The notes beneath the pieces were generated by a model. It saw only the letters and a program-made list of their open reading frames with translations, had not been told where the DNA came from and did not search any database. The translations under genes were made by a program, and so were the position numbers. Source: Xanthomonas chitinilytica (GTDB lineage: Bacteria; Pseudomonadota; Gammaproteobacteria; Xanthomonadales; Xanthomonadaceae). Taken from it: a stretch of DNA of 64,000 bases. This document shows, in pieces, positions 8,182-18,701 of this stretch; the first letter of the stretch is position 1, and the number at the start of each line of letters is the position of its first letter. The stretch is taken from NCBI RefSeq assembly GCF_026107455.2, contig NZ_JAPCHY010000009.1, positions 147,831 to 211,830 of the forward strand, read 5' to 3'.

Positions 8182-8964
8182 ATGGACTCCTCGACGCACT
8201 CTTCGACCGCCACCGTTCCGCCCGCCCGCAGCGACCGCGCACGGGTGCTGCGCGCGTTCAACCTGAGCCTGGGCTTCGTGCTGGTGCTGGTGGCGACGTT
8301 CACCGCGCAAGGCTGGTTCGACTGGCGGCCCTGGGCGGTGGCGCCGCTGGAGACGGCCGGCCTGCAGGGCATCCTCGGCGCGCCGCTGCTGCACGGCTCG
8401 GTCGAGCACCTGGCCGCCAATGCGGTGGCGCTGCTGATCCTGGGCACGCTGGCCGGCAGCGTGTATCCGCGCGCCAGCCTGCGCGCGTTCCCGCTGCTGT
8501 GGCTGGGTTCGGGCCTGGGCGCATGGATGCTGGGCGATCCCGGCAGCCGTCACCTCGGCGCCAGCGGCATCACCCACGGGCTGATGTTCCTGGTGTTCGT
8601 GCTGGGCCTGCTGCGCCGCGACCGCGCGGCCATCGCCGCCGGCATGATCGGCCTGCTGTTCTACGGCGGCATGCTGATGACCGTGCTGCCGCACGAACCC
8701 GGCGTGTCCTGGCAATCGCACATGGGCGGCGCGGTGGCCGGCATCGTCGCCGCGCTGCTGTTCCGGCTGAGCGACCCGTTGCCGCCGCGCAGGCGCTACA
8801 GCTGGGAGGACGAAGAGGACGACGAACTGGACAGCGCCTCCGACGTCGACCCGGAACTGGAGCCGCCCTCCCCGCAGCAGGTGCCGGTGCTGTGGCAACG
8901 CGGACAGGAGCCGGAACGGCCGGTGGTGGTGCCGCTGCGTCCCCGGCCGCAGCCGGAGGACTGA
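8182..8964 (+). CDS. rhomboid-family intramembrane serine protease
   Basis: The chosen start gives MDSSTHSSTATVPPARSDRARVL and a 260-residue protein. An in-frame ATG at 8080, overlapping the terC stop, would add 34 residues; neither start has a strong ribosome site. About six hydrophobic helices follow. The catalytic dyad is visible as GASGITHGL (nucleophile Ser) and SWQSHMGGAVAG (His), with the upper-loop HGSVEHLAANAVALL that matches the rhomboid N-terminal motif. The last 65 residues are an acidic, Pro-rich cytoplasmic tail (EDEEDDELDS...). Rhomboids cleave transmembrane substrates in the inner membrane; the substrate here is unknown. Confidence 0.85.
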   Translation: MDSSTHSSTATVPPARSDRARVLRAFNLSLGFVLVLVATFTAQGWFDWRPWAVAPLETAGLQGILGAPLLHGSVEHLAANAVALLILGTLAGSVYPRASLRAFPLLWLGSGLGAWMLGDPGSRHLGASGITHGLMFLVFVLGLLRRDRAAIAAGMIGLLFYGGMLMTVLPHEPGVSWQSHMGGAVAGIVAALLFRLSDPLPPRRRYSWEDEEDDELDSASDVDPELEPPSPQQVPVLWQRGQEPERPVVVPLRPRPQPED

Positions 8965-8970
8965 TCCCGC

Positions 8971-10050
8971 TCAGGGCGCGTCCAGCGCCTGTCGCCCCAG
9001 CGCCGGATCGTCGGCGAAGAAGCCATCGATGCCGGCGGCCAGGTAGGCGCGGATCTCGGCGATCGAGCCGGCCGGATTGCGCGCAGAATCATCGCCCTGG
9101 CGGAAATCGGCGGCCAGGTAGACGTTCTCCGGACGGAACGTATAGGCCACCACCATCAACCCGGCGGCATGGGCATCGGCCACCAGCGTGGTCGGCGCGG
9201 CGAGGCGTCCCTGCGCATCGAGCGGGATCACGCTGCGCATGTACGGGCCGATGCCGTCGGCGTAGCCGGCCACCTCGCGCAGGCCGGCGGCGGTCATCAT
9301 CGCCGCATAGTCCTGCTGCGCATCGGCCGGCCGCTCCTGCGGTTCGCCCAGCAGCTGCAGCAGGCGGATGTTGGAATCGCGGCCGATGCGCTGGCGCAGG
9401 TAGCGCAGGTTGCCGACCTCGAACGACTGGATCGTGATCGGCGCCACGTTGGTGTACGAGTCCGCGCGCAGCGCCGCCAGCAGCGCGTCCTCCATCGGCA
9501 GCCCGATCGAACGGAAATGGCTGCCGTGCTTGATCTCCGGCGCCAGGCCGATGCCGCGCCCGGCGCGCGCCGCCTGCTGCACCAGGAAGGCGATGATCTC
9601 GTCCAGCGTGGCGATGCGGAACTGGCCGTCGAAGGCTGTGCCGCGCAGCTGCGGCAGGCGCTCGCGCGCGTACAGCGTCTTCAGCTCGGCCAGGGTGAAG
9701 TCCTCGGTGAACCAGCCTTCGATGCGCTCCCCATCGATCGTCTTCACGGTCTTGCGGTCGGCGAACTCCGGCCGCTGCGCGACATCGGTAGTGCTGCCGA
9801 TCTCGTTCTCGTGGCGTGCCACCAGCACCCCGTCGCGGGTCATCACCAGGTCCGGCTCGATGTAGTCGGCGCCGTCGGCGATGGCCTGCGCGTAGGCTGC
9901 CAGGGTGTGCTCGGGCAACAGCGCGCTGGCGCCGCGATGGGCGTAGACGGCGGCCTTGCGGGCCGCGGGTAGCGCGTTCTCGGCACTCATCGCCAGCGAT
10001 GGTGCCACGCCCAGCCCCAGCAGCACCGCCATTCCCAAACCTTTCAACAC
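8971..10050 (-). CDS. glpQ: periplasmic glycerophosphodiester phosphodiesterase
   Basis: A GTG at 10050 is chosen because AGGAGG stands seven bases upstream; the frame is open a little further but without a ribosome site. The 359-residue product begins with VLKGLGMAVLLGLGVAPSLA, a signal peptide. The catalytic pattern is intact: YAHRGASALLPEHTL, ADYIEPDLVMTRDGVLVARHE (HRG...E.D...H), then APEIKHGSHF and a C-terminal AGIDGFFADDP. These enzymes release glycerol 3-phosphate from deacylated phospholipids. The gene converges on the rhomboid gene with a 6-bp gap. Confidence 0.92.
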   Translation of the reverse strand: MLKGLGMAVLLGLGVAPSLAMSAENALPAARKAAVYAHRGASALLPEHTLAAYAQAIADGADYIEPDLVMTRDGVLVARHENEIGSTTDVAQRPEFADRKTVKTIDGERIEGWFTEDFTLAELKTLYARERLPQLRGTAFDGQFRIATLDEIIAFLVQQAARAGRGIGLAPEIKHGSHFRSIGLPMEDALLAALRADSYTNVAPITIQSFEVGNLRYLRQRIGRDSNIRLLQLLGEPQERPADAQQDYAAMMTAAGLREVAGYADGIGPYMRSVIPLDAQGRLAAPTTLVADAHAAGLMVVAYTFRPENVYLAADFRQGDDSARNPAGSIAEIRAYLAAGIDGFFADDPALGRQALDAP

Positions 10051-10221
10051 CGAACTTCCTCCTGATGCACCGCTGTCGCGCACGGCAGCGGCAATGAAAC
10101 GAGGCGGTATTGTCCGGTGCGGATGTGACGGAGCGAAGAAAGCGGGTGGTGCGGGTACGCCGATTCCTTGCGGAAAACGTCCCTTCTTGTCGCGATCATC
10201 GAGCGGCGCTGGCGGAGGTAG

Positions 10222-11568
10222 TTACTTGCCGATGCAGAAGCTGGAGAAGATCCGCCCCAGCAGGTCGTCGGCGCTCATGCGGCCGGTGATTTCGCCGAGG
10301 GCGTCGTGGGCCAGGCGCAGTTCCTCGGCGGCCAGTTCCAGGTGTTCGTGCTCCAGTTCGGCGGCGGCCGCGGCGGCGTGTTCCAGCGCCTGGACGATGG
10401 CCTCGACGTGGCGCGCGCGCGCGGAGAACTCGCCGTCCACGCTTTCGCCGGCGCTGCCGCCGGCCAGTTCGCGCAGCCGCGCGTGCAGCGCCTCCAGGCC
10501 GTGGCCGGTGACCGCGGACACGAGCACCGCGTCGCCGGCGTCGGCCGGAACGGCCTGCAGCAGGTCGCACTTGTTGTGGATCCACAGCTGCTGCGGCACC
10601 TGCGCGACGGCATCGCCGACGGCGGCGCGGCCGGCCTGCGGATCGCGCGCGTCGAGCACGATGATCGCCAGGTCGGCGCGCTGCATTTCCTCGCGCGCGC
10701 GGCGCATGCCTTCGCGCTCGATGGCGTCGCCGCCTTCGCGCAGGCCGGCGGTGTCGACCAGGGTCAGTTCCAGGCCGTCGATGCGGATGGTCTCGCGCAG
10801 GGTGTCGCGGGTGGTGCCGGCGATGTCGGTGACGATGGCGCGTTCGCTGCCGGCCAGGGCGTTGAGCAGCGAGCTCTTGCCGGCGTTGGGCGGGCCGATC
10901 AGCACCGCGTGCAGGCCGTCGCGCAGCTTGCGGCCGCGCTCGGCATCCATGCGCAGCCGTTCCAGCGTCGCACGCGCCTGCTGCAGCCCGGCGTGCACCT
11001 GCGCACCGCCCAGCGTGTCCAGCGGTTCGTCGGCGAAGTCGATGGCCGCCTCGACATGGATGCGCAGCAGCACCAGTTGCTCGGCGGCTTCTTCCACCCG
11101 GCGCGAGAACACGCCGTCGAGCGAACGACGGGCGGCGCGGGCGGCGCGCACGTCGCCGGCGGCGATCAGATCGGCGATGGCCTCGGCCTGGGCCAGGTCG
11201 AGCTTGCCGTTGAGGAACGCCCGCTCGCTGAACTCGCCGGGCCGGGCCTGGCGTGCGCCCAGTTCGATGCAGCGCGCCAGCAGCTGCCGCAACACCACCG
11301 GGCTGCCGTGGCCCTGCAGTTCGACCACGTCCTCGCCGGTGAAGCTGTGCGGCCCGGGAAAGTACAGGGCCAGGCCATCGTCGATCACCTCGCCCTGCGC
11401 ATCGCGGAAGCGCGCGTAATGCGCGTGGCGCGGCCGCAGGTCGGCGCAGCTCAGACCGCTGGCGATCCGCCGCGAAAGCGGGCCGGAGATGCGCAGCACG
11501 CCGACCCCTCCGGCCGCGGCGCCGCTGGCGATGGCAACGATGGTGTCGTTGGAGGTGGAGCTGTTCAT
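10222..11568 (-). CDS. mnmE: tRNA modification GTPase MnmE (TrmE)
   Basis: From the ATG at 11568 the protein is 448 residues, the normal family length. A second ATG at 11604 would add 12 residues. Visible domains are the N-terminal folate-binding domain ([21 protein letters not shown]), the helical domain and the inserted G domain with [12 protein letters not shown] (P loop), DIAGTTRD (G2) and DTAGLREG (G3). The C-terminal FCIGK carries the catalytic Cys of the family. MnmE with MnmG installs 5-carboxymethylaminomethyl groups on U34 of certain tRNAs. Its place near yidC-rnpA-rpmH is the standard origin-proximal order. Confidence 0.97.
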   Translation of the reverse strand: MNSSTSNDTIVAIASGAAAGGVGVLRISGPLSRRIASGLSCADLRPRHAHYARFRDAQGEVIDDGLALYFPGPHSFTGEDVVELQGHGSPVVLRQLLARCIELGARQARPGEFSERAFLNGKLDLAQAEAIADLIAAGDVRAARAARRSLDGVFSRRVEEAAEQLVLLRIHVEAAIDFADEPLDTLGGAQVHAGLQQARATLERLRMDAERGRKLRDGLHAVLIGPPNAGKSSLLNALAGSERAIVTDIAGTTRDTLRETIRIDGLELTLVDTAGLREGGDAIEREGMRRAREEMQRADLAIIVLDARDPQAGRAAVGDAVAQVPQQLWIHNKCDLLQAVPADAGDAVLVSAVTGHGLEALHARLRELAGGSAGESVDGEFSARARHVEAIVQALEHAAAAAAELEHEHLELAAEELRLAHDALGEITGRMSADDLLGRIFSSFCIGK

Positions 11569-11707
11569 GGCTTGGAACGCATCGGGGATTTCAGGGGGTG
11601 TCATCGGCGTGATCGAGGTGGTGCGAGGCGGTGCAGGTTCCGCCGAGGCCGGCCGTCCAGCCCTGGTCCGGTCGCGCGGAAATGCGCCTCCCGACGCACG
11701 ACATGCG

Positions 11708-14425
11708 CTACAGCTTCTGCAATTGCGCGCGCGCCTGGTTGGCGCCGCTGCCCTGCGGTTGCAACTCCAGGTAGGTGGTATAGGCCTGCTTCGCCTTGTC
11801 GCGCTCGCCGGCATGGAAGTAGGCGTCGCCGAGGTTGAGGTAGGCCACCGCGCGCGAAGGGTCGATCTTCAGCGTGTTCTCCAGCCAGCGCGCCGCCTCG
11901 GCATAGCGCTGCTGGCGGTAGTAGACGAAGCCGAGGTTGTTCGCCGCCTGGGCGAAATCCGGGCGCAGCTTGAGCGCTTCGGTGAACTGCGCCACCGCGT
12001 CGTCGTAGCGCTTCTCGCGGTACAGCTGCAGGCCGCGGTCGTTGGCCTGCTGCGCACGCTGGCGGTCGGACACCGGCACCGCCGCCGGCAGCACCAGGGT
12101 GCTGCGGCCGCCCTGCAGGTCGGCCACGGTCACCGGTCGCGCGGCCTCGCCACCACTCTGTGCAGCGACCGGTTGCGCCGCTTCCACGCGGCCGTTGAGG
12201 GCGATGGCGTCGGCCGAGAGCTGTGCGGTGTCGGCGTTGAGGAACTCCTGGCTGTCCGGCACCTGGAACACGAACTCGCCGCCCTGCGAGCCGGGCAGGC
12301 TGCCGAACGCCGGCGTCTGCCGCGACACCGCCGAGACCGCCGGCGCCACGTAGGCGGCCAGTTCGGTGCCGGTGATCAGGCCGTCGCCGTTGAGGTCGCC
12401 CTTGCCCGACAGCGCCTGCAGCAGCACCCAGGTGAACACCGAGTGGCCGTTGGGGCCGCTGTCGGCCACCTGCTGGTCGGCGCCGCCGGCGGTGAGCATC
12501 TGCCGCGCGGTGCGGCGCGCGTTCTCGCGCAGGAATGCCGACGAGCCGGGGCCGCTGCGGGTCAGCCCCAGGCCGCTGTAGCAGGCGTCCATCACGAACA
12601 GCACGTGCTTGGCCTGCAGGCTCTCGGCGATGTTCTGGATATCGGTCATGGCGATCGCGTCGGTGGCGAACTCGCCCGGGTCCGAATCGGCCGGGATGAT
12701 GTAGCCCAGGTCGCGGCCCGAGGCCAGCCGGCGGGTGGCGCCATGGCCGGCGAAGAACACGAACACGCGGTCGTTCTTCTGCGTGCGGCCATCGGCCAGG
12801 CGGTCGTGGAACGCGGCCAGGATGTTGTTGCGGGTGGCCTCGCGGTTCTTCAGCACGATCACCTGCGAGGACGGGAAGCCGAACTGCCCGGTCAGGGTGT
12901 CGGCGATGGCCTGCGCGTCGTGGCTGGCGTATTCCAGCTTCGGCCACTTGGCGTAGTCGTCGATGCCGATGACGATGGCCCACGACTTCTCGTAGCCGCT
13001 GGTGACCGTCGTATCCGTCGTGGCGGTGGCGCGCGCGCGGCTGACGCTGAAGTCGCGGCCGTTCCAGCCGGCGAACTGGTAGCCCTCGGCGATCAGCCGG
13101 TCCAGGATCCGCGGCAGCGCCTTGACCGCGCGGTCGTGGATGTCGTGGAACAGGATGATCCCGCGCTGCTCCTTCTCCACCTGGTCCAGCACGCGCTGCA
13201 CGATCGATTCGGGCACCGGGTCGGCCCAGTCCATCGAGTCGATGTTCCACATGATCGACTTCAACCCGGCCTCGCCCAGCAGCTGCAGGCCCTCGGCGTT
13301 GCGGGCGCCGTAGGGGAAGCGGAACAGCGGCGCGCGCTTGTCGTCGATGTGGCGCAGCAGCGCATCGGTGCCCATCACCTGCTGCCGCAGGGCATCGCCG
13401 CTGGTGCGCGAGAGCTGGGCGTGGGTCAGGCTGTGGTTGCCCACCGCATAGCCGTCGGCCATCAACTGGCGGCTGATGCCGGCCATCGGCCCCAGCTTCA
13501 CCGCGCCGTCGGCCTCCAGCGACCCCAGGTTGCGGCCGACCTCGAAGAACACGCCGGGCACGTCGTAGCGCTTGAGGATCGCCACGATCTCGTCGGTATG
13601 GGCGCGGTGCGGGCCGTCGTCGAAGGTCAGCACCACGGTCTTGCGCGGCAGGTCGCGGCCGAAGATCTCGCGCTCGCTGTCCTTCATCGACATCGGGTAC
13701 GGCTCGATCACGCCGTAGTCGCGCAGGATCGCCTCGCGCTGGTAGAGCTTGCGCAGGTGCGCCACGTAGTCGTCCCACTTCTCGCGCTTGAGCTCGATCG
13801 CGCGGGTGCGGTCGAAGCGGCTGAAGATGCGGGTGATCTCCTGGTTGTAGTTGCGCTCGATCTCGTCCAGCGCGTCGAGGTCCTCGCCGATGCGCTGGTG
13901 CAGCTTCACCGCCGGCAGCGAGGAATCGGCGCCGACGCGCTCGTGCAGGTCGCGCAGCACCTCGCGGAACGCCAGGCGGTCGGCGTCGTACAGCTCGGGC
14001 GCCGATTCGATGTAGTCCAGCACCGCGCCGAGGGTGGCGAAGCGCTGCGGACGGCCGTTGCCGAGCACCGCGGCAAGTTGCTGCGAGAGCGCCTCGCGCT
14101 GCTCCAGCCCGTCGTGGAACAGCTGCTGGCCGACGTGCCCGGAAACGGCGCGGTCCTGTGCGCTCTGGCTCTGCGTCTCCTCGTCGGCCAGCAGCACGAT
14201 GATGCGGCGGTAGTTGTCGAGCTGCTGGTGCAGCCCGGCCAGCACCGCGGCCGCGTCGGCATCCTCTTCGACGACCGCGGCCGGCTTCCCGCCCGCCGCT
14301 TCGCCGGGCATGTCCGCGGCCGGGCCGCGGCATCCCGCCAGTCCCAGCAACGACAGCAGAAGCAGGGGCAGCAGGGCTGGGCAGGAACGTACGCGACGGC
14401 GCATGGGCAGGCTCGTGTGCGGCAA
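11708..14425 (-). CDS. lipoprotein fusing NodB deacetylase, caspase-like (C14), EF-hand and TPR domains
   Basis: A 905-residue protein starting [11 protein letters not shown] (or at the ATG 14404). A hydrophobic stretch ending LAGC (Cys 32) marks a lipoprotein. Residues about 60-260 look helical. A NodB polysaccharide deacetylase domain follows, with TFDDGPH (267-273) and NHSLTH (330-335) as metal ligands. A C14 caspase-like domain starts near 480, with FFAGHG (His about 561) and MDACYSG (Cys about 615). [12 protein letters not shown] (677-688) is an EF-hand loop. TPR-like repeats run from about 790 to 880. Both enzymatic motif sets look intact. The gene lies between mnmE and yidC on their strand. 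The combination suggests envelope-located glycan processing plus proteolysis; the biological role is unknown. Confidence 0.85.
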   Translation of the reverse strand: MPHTSLPMRRRVRSCPALLPLLLLSLLGLAGCRGPAADMPGEAAGGKPAAVVEEDADAAAVLAGLHQQLDNYRRIIVLLADEETQSQSAQDRAVSGHVGQQLFHDGLEQREALSQQLAAVLGNGRPQRFATLGAVLDYIESAPELYDADRLAFREVLRDLHERVGADSSLPAVKLHQRIGEDLDALDEIERNYNQEITRIFSRFDRTRAIELKREKWDDYVAHLRKLYQREAILRDYGVIEPYPMSMKDSEREIFGRDLPRKTVVLTFDDGPHRAHTDEIVAILKRYDVPGVFFEVGRNLGSLEADGAVKLGPMAGISRQLMADGYAVGNHSLTHAQLSRTSGDALRQQVMGTDALLRHIDDKRAPLFRFPYGARNAEGLQLLGEAGLKSIMWNIDSMDWADPVPESIVQRVLDQVEKEQRGIILFHDIHDRAVKALPRILDRLIAEGYQFAGWNGRDFSVSRARATATTDTTVTSGYEKSWAIVIGIDDYAKWPKLEYASHDAQAIADTLTGQFGFPSSQVIVLKNREATRNNILAAFHDRLADGRTQKNDRVFVFFAGHGATRRLASGRDLGYIIPADSDPGEFATDAIAMTDIQNIAESLQAKHVLFVMDACYSGLGLTRSGPGSSAFLRENARRTARQMLTAGGADQQVADSGPNGHSVFTWVLLQALSGKGDLNGDGLITGTELAAYVAPAVSAVSRQTPAFGSLPGSQGGEFVFQVPDSQEFLNADTAQLSADAIALNGRVEAAQPVAAQSGGEAARPVTVADLQGGRSTLVLPAAVPVSDRQRAQQANDRGLQLYREKRYDDAVAQFTEALKLRPDFAQAANNLGFVYYRQQRYAEAARWLENTLKIDPSRAVAYLNLGDAYFHAGERDKAKQAYTTYLELQPQGSGANQARAQLQKL

Positions 14426-14479
14426 CGGAGGAATGCGGAGGAACGGTGCGGATGCCGGTCGATTCTATCGCCGCATGCG

Positions 14480-14506
14480 AAAGGCCCGCCTTGCGGCGGG
14501 CCTTCG
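14480..14506. terminator. rho-independent terminator after yidC
   Basis: AAAGGCCCGCC and GGCGGGCCTT arms enclose TTGC. The hairpin lies immediately beyond the yidC stop codon (14510-14512, leftward) and between it and the leftward lipoprotein gene, so it probably ends the rpmH-rnpA-yidC transcript. Confidence 0.85.
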
Positions 14507-14509
14507 TGC

Positions 14510-16204
14510 TTACTTGGCTTCGACCTTGGCCGGCAGATCCTGGCCGTGCTTCTTGGTCATCCACCACTGCTGCAGCAGGCCCAGGCCGCCGTTGACCACC
14601 CAGTACAGCACCAGGCCGGACGGCATGAAGGCCATCATCACGCCGAACACCAGCGGCATCAGCTGCATCATCTTCTGCTGCATCGGGTCCATGCCCGGCG
14701 CCGGGGTCAGCTTCTGCGTGGCCCACATCACCGCCACGTTGATCACCGGCAGGATGAAGTACGGATCGCGCGCGGTCAGGTCCTGGATCCAGCCGAACCA
14801 CGGCGCCTGGCGCAGCTCCACCGATTCCACCAGCACCCAGTACAGCGCGAAGAAGATCGGCATCTGGATCAGGATCGGCAGGCAGCCGCCCATCGGGTTG
14901 ATCTTTTCCTTCTTGTACAGCTCCATCATCGCGGTCTGGAACTTCTGGCGGTCGTCGCCATAGCGTTCCTTGAGCTGCGCGATGCGCGGCTGGAACTTGC
15001 GCATCTTGGCGCCGGACTTGTACTGCGCGGCCGACAGCGGGTACAGCACCAGCTTGAGCAGGATCACCAGGCCGATGATCGCCCAGCCCCAGTTCTGCAC
15101 CAGCTTGTGCACCTGGTTCAGCACCCAGAACAGGCCCTGGCCGATCACCGCCATCAGCGAGAAGCGGCTGTAGTCGACCACGCGGTCCAGGCCCTTCACG
15201 TCTTCCTTGGCGATCTGGTCCACCAGCTTCGGGCCGACCCACAGCCGCGCCTCGGTCGACACCGTCTGCCCCGGGGCCACGGTGAAACCGGGGCCGCGGG
15301 CCTCGATCACGTGGCGCGGGCCGTTCTGCGCCAGCAGGTACAGCGAGGCCTGGTCGGCCTGCGGGATCCAGGCGGTGAAGAAGTGGTGCTGCAGCATCGC
15401 CAGCCAGCCGCCGGTGATGGTGCGGTTGAGATTGCCGTCATCCAGGAAGTCGGCGAACGCGCGGCGCTCGTAGCCGTCGGCCGGGCTGTACCAGGTGGCG
15501 CCGTTGAAGCTGAAGGAATCCGGGTTGGTCATGCCCTTCTTGATCGTCGGCGGCACCCGGTCCAGCTTGCGGAACACGTAGCCGTTCCAGGGCGCGCTGC
15601 CGCTGTTGGCCACCTCGTCCTTGACCCGGACGGCATAGTCGCCGCGGCTGACGGTGTAGGTACGGCGGATGCTGACGCCGTCCGGGCCGTCCCACACGAA
15701 CGGGATCTGCAGTTCCTGCTGGCCGTCGCCCAGCGCCAGTTCGGTCGCCGGCTGCAGCAGCCGGAAGCCGGCCGCGCCCGGCACCGCCGAGCCGTTGCCG
15801 CTGGCCCAGCCGCTGGTGGCGCTGTACGGGTGGGCGGCGTTCTCGGTCAGCAGCTGCACCGGCGGGCTGCCGGCGTCCTTGGTCTGCGGGAACTGCAGCA
15901 GTTCGGCATCGAGCACGCTGCGGCCGTCCAGCACCAGGCGCAGCACGTCGGTGGTGACGGTGACCCGCGGTGCGCCGGCGGCGGCTTGCGCCACCTGCGC
16001 CGGTTCCGGCGTCGCCTGCCCCGGCACGGTGGCCTGCGGCACCTGCACGCCCGGCGCCAGGTCGGCGTCGTTGGCGGCGGGAATGGCCAGCTCGGGGGCG
16101 ACGGTGGGCGCTTCCGGCGCGCTCTTCTCGCGGTTCCATTCCATCCACAGCAGCACCGCCACCATCAGCCAGGCAAAGATCAGGAATACGCGGGTCTGGT
16201 TCAT
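14510..16204 (-). CDS. yidC: membrane protein insertase YidC
   Basis: The 564-residue product begins [23 protein letters not shown], the N-terminal anchor of Gram-negative YidC. A long periplasmic beta domain follows (about 60-340: [35 protein letters not shown]), then the conserved insertase core with [36 protein letters not shown] (hydrophilic-groove Arg region), [25 protein letters not shown] and [22 protein letters not shown]. YidC inserts inner-membrane proteins alone or with SecYEG. It starts 2 bp after the rnpA stop; no yidD reading frame fits between them. Confidence 0.98.
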   Translation of the reverse strand: MNQTRVFLIFAWLMVAVLLWMEWNREKSAPEAPTVAPELAIPAANDADLAPGVQVPQATVPGQATPEPAQVAQAAAGAPRVTVTTDVLRLVLDGRSVLDAELLQFPQTKDAGSPPVQLLTENAAHPYSATSGWASGNGSAVPGAAGFRLLQPATELALGDGQQELQIPFVWDGPDGVSIRRTYTVSRGDYAVRVKDEVANSGSAPWNGYVFRKLDRVPPTIKKGMTNPDSFSFNGATWYSPADGYERRAFADFLDDGNLNRTITGGWLAMLQHHFFTAWIPQADQASLYLLAQNGPRHVIEARGPGFTVAPGQTVSTEARLWVGPKLVDQIAKEDVKGLDRVVDYSRFSLMAVIGQGLFWVLNQVHKLVQNWGWAIIGLVILLKLVLYPLSAAQYKSGAKMRKFQPRIAQLKERYGDDRQKFQTAMMELYKKEKINPMGGCLPILIQMPIFFALYWVLVESVELRQAPWFGWIQDLTARDPYFILPVINVAVMWATQKLTPAPGMDPMQQKMMQLMPLVFGVMMAFMPSGLVLYWVVNGGLGLLQQWWMTKKHGQDLPAKVEAK

Positions 16205-16206
16205 CG

Positions 16207-16662
16207 TCAGGCAGGCTCGGCTCGGCCGGGACGGGGTCCGGGCGCGGTCAATGGAAAGGGTTCGGTGCCCTCGGGCGGCGGCATTGTGCCGTCCGCGCCC
16301 GGTGCGGGCAATGCGCCGGCGCGGCGCAGCAGGCGTTCGAAGGCCTGGCGGATCTGTTCGTTGCTGGCCTCACGGGCAGCGGCGCGGGCCACCACCACGT
16401 AATCGCCACCGGCCATCCACGGCCGGGCGTGGCGTGTGGCATTGCGCAGCACACGCTTGATGCGGTTGCGGCCCACTGCCCGCGGGTCGACCTTGCGCGA
16501 GACGGCCAGCCCCAGCCGCGCAGGCGTATCGCCTTTCAGCCAGTGCAGGGTCATCAGCGGGTCGGACACACGGCGTGCGCCGTCGAAGACCGTTGTATAT
16601 TCGGCACGCGTACGAACCCGCGCAGAGCGAGGGAATCGCCTACGCGGGCCGGAACTGCTCAC
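16207..16662 (-). CDS. rnpA: ribonuclease P protein component
   Basis: The core [50 protein letters not shown] and [15 protein letters not shown] is the RnpA fold, including the basic RNR-like motif that contacts RNase P RNA. The start is ambiguous: GTG at 16662 (151 residues) is chosen. A TTG at 16704 overlaps the rpmH stop and would add 14 residues with no better ribosome site. After the usual end there is a Pro/Gly-rich tail of about 40 residues (from [10 protein letters not shown]), longer than in many relatives. RNase P matures tRNA 5' ends. Gene order rpmH-rnpA-yidC is canonical. Confidence 0.95.
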   Translation of the reverse strand: MSSSGPRRRFPRSARVRTRAEYTTVFDGARRVSDPLMTLHWLKGDTPARLGLAVSRKVDPRAVGRNRIKRVLRNATRHARPWMAGGDYVVVARAAAREASNEQIRQAFERLLRRAGALPAPGADGTMPPPEGTEPFPLTAPGPRPGRAEPA

Positions 16663-16700
16663 GATCTGAATTGCGGTTGCCGCACGGAGCGGCACAGCAA

Positions 16701-16841
16701 TCAAGCGCTAAGGGTCTTGCGGCCCTTGGCGCGACGACGCGACAGGATCTTGCGGCCGTCAGCGGTCTTCATACGTGCGCGAAAGCCGTGATCGCGCTTG
16801 CGCTTGAGGTTGCTGGGTTGGAACGTGCGCTTGGTGGCCAT
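16701..16841 (-). CDS. rpmH: 50S ribosomal protein L34
   Basis: Reading leftward from the ATG at 16841 gives 46 codons. The protein begins [20 protein letters not shown] and continues [20 protein letters not shown] to KTLSA, an unmistakable L34. Length is the family norm (44-46). The stop codon (TGA, 16701-16703) abuts the possible TTG start of rnpA, so the two genes are translationally close. A promoter is recognisable about 40 bp upstream. The gene is divergent from dnaA across a 253-bp gap. Confidence 0.99.
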   Translation of the reverse strand: MATKRTFQPSNLKRKRDHGFRARMKTADGRKILSRRRAKGRKTLSA

Positions 16842-16878
16842 GGGGGCACCTGTATGAATGGGACGGAAAGAACCGGAA

Positions 16879-16908
16879 ATTCTATAGAGGTTCCCCCCCT
16901 GCGGTCAA
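16879..16908 (-). promoter_or_regulatory. sigma-70 promoter for rpmH-rnpA-yidC
   Basis: On the minus strand TTGACC (16908-16903) is followed by either TATAGA (spacer 16) or TAGAAT (16884-16879, spacer 18). The start codon of rpmH lies about 37 bp downstream. The match to the -35 consensus is five of six. Confidence 0.7.
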
Positions 16909-16948
16909 CTGTTGTCTCGTTGCCGGTTGTGCGGTGATGGCGGCGGCT

Positions 16949-16969
16949 TGTGGATGATCCTGTGAATAA
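16949..16969 (-). promoter_or_regulatory. DnaA-box-like pair upstream of dnaA
   Basis: TGTGGATGA (16949-16957, one mismatch) and TGTGAATAA (16961-16969, fits the relaxed TTATNCACA consensus on the minus strand) stand 12 bp apart, about 130 bp before dnaA. They could serve autoregulation of dnaA or belong to the wider origin. The rest of the 253-bp rpmH-dnaA gap shows no other clear feature. Confidence 0.55.
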
Positions 16970-17094
16970 ACGCGGGACAAGCATTCCCGCCCCCGGCCGG
17001 CGGTGGTAGTCTGGCGCATCCATTTCCCCTGATTCCGGCTTGCGGCCCGGCGGCTTCGTGCGCCCTGTCGACAGCCCGAGAGCAATTATTCCCG

Positions 17095-18426
17095 ATGGAT
17101 GCCTGGCCCCGTTGTCTCGAACGTCTCGAGGCGGAATTCCCGCCCGAAGACGTCCACACCTGGTTGAAACCGCTGCAGGCCGATCAGCGCCCGGACAGCA
17201 TGGTGCTGTACGCACCGAACGCCTTCATCGTCGAGCAGGTGCGCGAGCGCTACCTGCCGCGGATCAGCGAACTGCTGGCCCACTTCGCCGGCAGCAGCGA
17301 GGTCGCGCTGGAAATCGGCTCGCGGCCGCGGGCACCGGAACCGGCCCCCGCCGCGCCTGCCAATGGCACGGCGGCCGCTGCCGCCGCGCCGGTGGTGCCG
17401 TTCAACGGCAACATGGATTCGCACTACACCTTCGCCAACTTCGTCGAGGGCCGCAGCAACCAGCTGGGCCTGGCCGCGGCATTCCAGGCGGCGCAGAAGC
17501 CGGGCGACCGCGCGCACAACCCGCTGCTGCTGTACGGCGGCACCGGCCTGGGCAAGACCCACCTGATGTTTGCCGCCGGCAACGCGATGCGCCAGGCCAA
17601 TCCGGCCGCCAAGGTGCTGTACCTGCGTTCGGAACAGTTCTTCAGCGCGATGATCCGGGCGCTGCAGGAAAAGACCATGGACCAGTTCAAGCGCCAGTTC
17701 CAGCAGGTGGACGCGCTGCTGATCGACGACATCCAGTTCTTCGCCGGCAAGGACCGCACCCAGGAAGAGTTCTTCCACACCTTCAACGCGCTGTTCGACG
17801 GCAAGCAGCAGATCATCCTGACCTGCGACCGCTACCCGCGCGAGGTCGAAGGGCTGGAAGCGCGGCTGAAGTCGCGTCTGGCCTGGGGCCTGTCGGTGGC
17901 GATCGAGCCGCCGGACTTCGAGACCCGCGCAGCGATCGTGCTGGCCAAGGCGCGCGAGCGCGGCGCCGAGATTCCCGACGACGTCGCCTTCCTGATCGCC
18001 AAGAAGATGCGCTCCAACGTGCGCGACCTCGAGGGCGCGCTCAACACCCTGACCGCGCGCGCCAACTTCACCGGCCGCGCCATCACCACCGAGTTCGCCC
18101 AGGAAACCCTGCGCGACCTGCTGCGCGCGCAGCAGCAGGCGATCAGCATCCCCAACATCCAGAAGACCGTGGCCGACTACTACGGCCTGCAGATCAAGGA
18201 CCTGCTGTCCAAGCGCCGCACCCGCTCGCTGGCCCGGCCGCGCCAGGTCGCCATGGCCCTGACCAAGGAGCTGACCGAGCACAGCCTGCCGGAGATCGGC
18301 GACGCCTTCGCCGGCCGCGACCACACCACCGTGCTGCATGCCTGCCGCCAGATCCGCACCCTGATGGAGACCGACGGCAAGCTGCGCGAGGACTGGGACA
18401 AGCTGATCCGCAAGCTGAGCGAATGA
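17095..18426 (+). CDS. dnaA: chromosomal replication initiator protein DnaA
   Basis: The 443-residue protein begins [20 protein letters not shown]. Domain I spans residues 1-80 and a short Ala/Pro-rich domain II covers about 81-105. The AAA+ domain III carries [12 protein letters not shown] (Walker A), [13 protein letters not shown] (Walker B), [15 protein letters not shown] (sensor/box VII region) and [10 protein letters not shown]. Domain IV has the DnaA-box-binding signature [14 protein letters not shown]. DnaA melts oriC and loads DnaB. The gene sits directly upstream of origin module A and is divergent from rpmH. Confidence 0.99.
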   Translation: MDAWPRCLERLEAEFPPEDVHTWLKPLQADQRPDSMVLYAPNAFIVEQVRERYLPRISELLAHFAGSSEVALEIGSRPRAPEPAPAAPANGTAAAAAAPVVPFNGNMDSHYTFANFVEGRSNQLGLAAAFQAAQKPGDRAHNPLLLYGGTGLGKTHLMFAAGNAMRQANPAAKVLYLRSEQFFSAMIRALQEKTMDQFKRQFQQVDALLIDDIQFFAGKDRTQEEFFHTFNALFDGKQQIILTCDRYPREVEGLEARLKSRLAWGLSVAIEPPDFETRAAIVLAKARERGAEIPDDVAFLIAKKMRSNVRDLEGALNTLTARANFTGRAITTEFAQETLRDLLRAQQQAISIPNIQKTVADYYGLQIKDLLSKRRTRSLARPRQVAMALTKELTEHSLPEIGDAFAGRDHTTVLHACRQIRTLMETDGKLREDWDKLIRKLSE

Positions 18427-18494
18427 TGCACGCACGCCGCACAGGCGTCACCGGATAAAACGGTGCATCATTCGGGAAGAAATGCGGGAGAATC

Positions 18495-18668
18495 TGTGGA
18501 TAAGAACGGCCGCCGCCACGGGGCGAAAACTATCCACAGCTTTTCCCACCGCTTGGGGGGCAGTAGTACAGAGGGTTTCGCGGCATAAAAACCCTTGTAA
18601 TACAAATACTTGAATGTGTTTTGCACCAAATCTGGCGCTACCATCACCACCAAGCTTTTGATTTAACC
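18495..18668 (+). other. oriC: oriC-like module A (dnaA-dnaN gap)
   Basis: A perfect DnaA box on the minus strand (TGTGGATAA, 18495-18503) and a near-perfect one (CTATCCACA, 18530-18538) are followed by TTTTCCC. Next come GGGTTTCGCGGCATAAAAACCC (18573-18594, itself an inverted repeat), a 40-bp AT-rich run, CTACCATCACCACCAA (18638-18653) and TTTGATTT. The position between dnaA and dnaN is where I recall oriC being placed in Xanthomonas. The trinucleotide-periodic CTA-CCA-TCA-CCA-CCA run could be a DnaA-trio-like unwinding element, which is inference. An inverted copy lies at 20338-20508. Confidence 0.85.
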
Positions 18669-18701
18669 CACATCTTTTAAAGCATAGGGGCACGGAACCA
18701 C

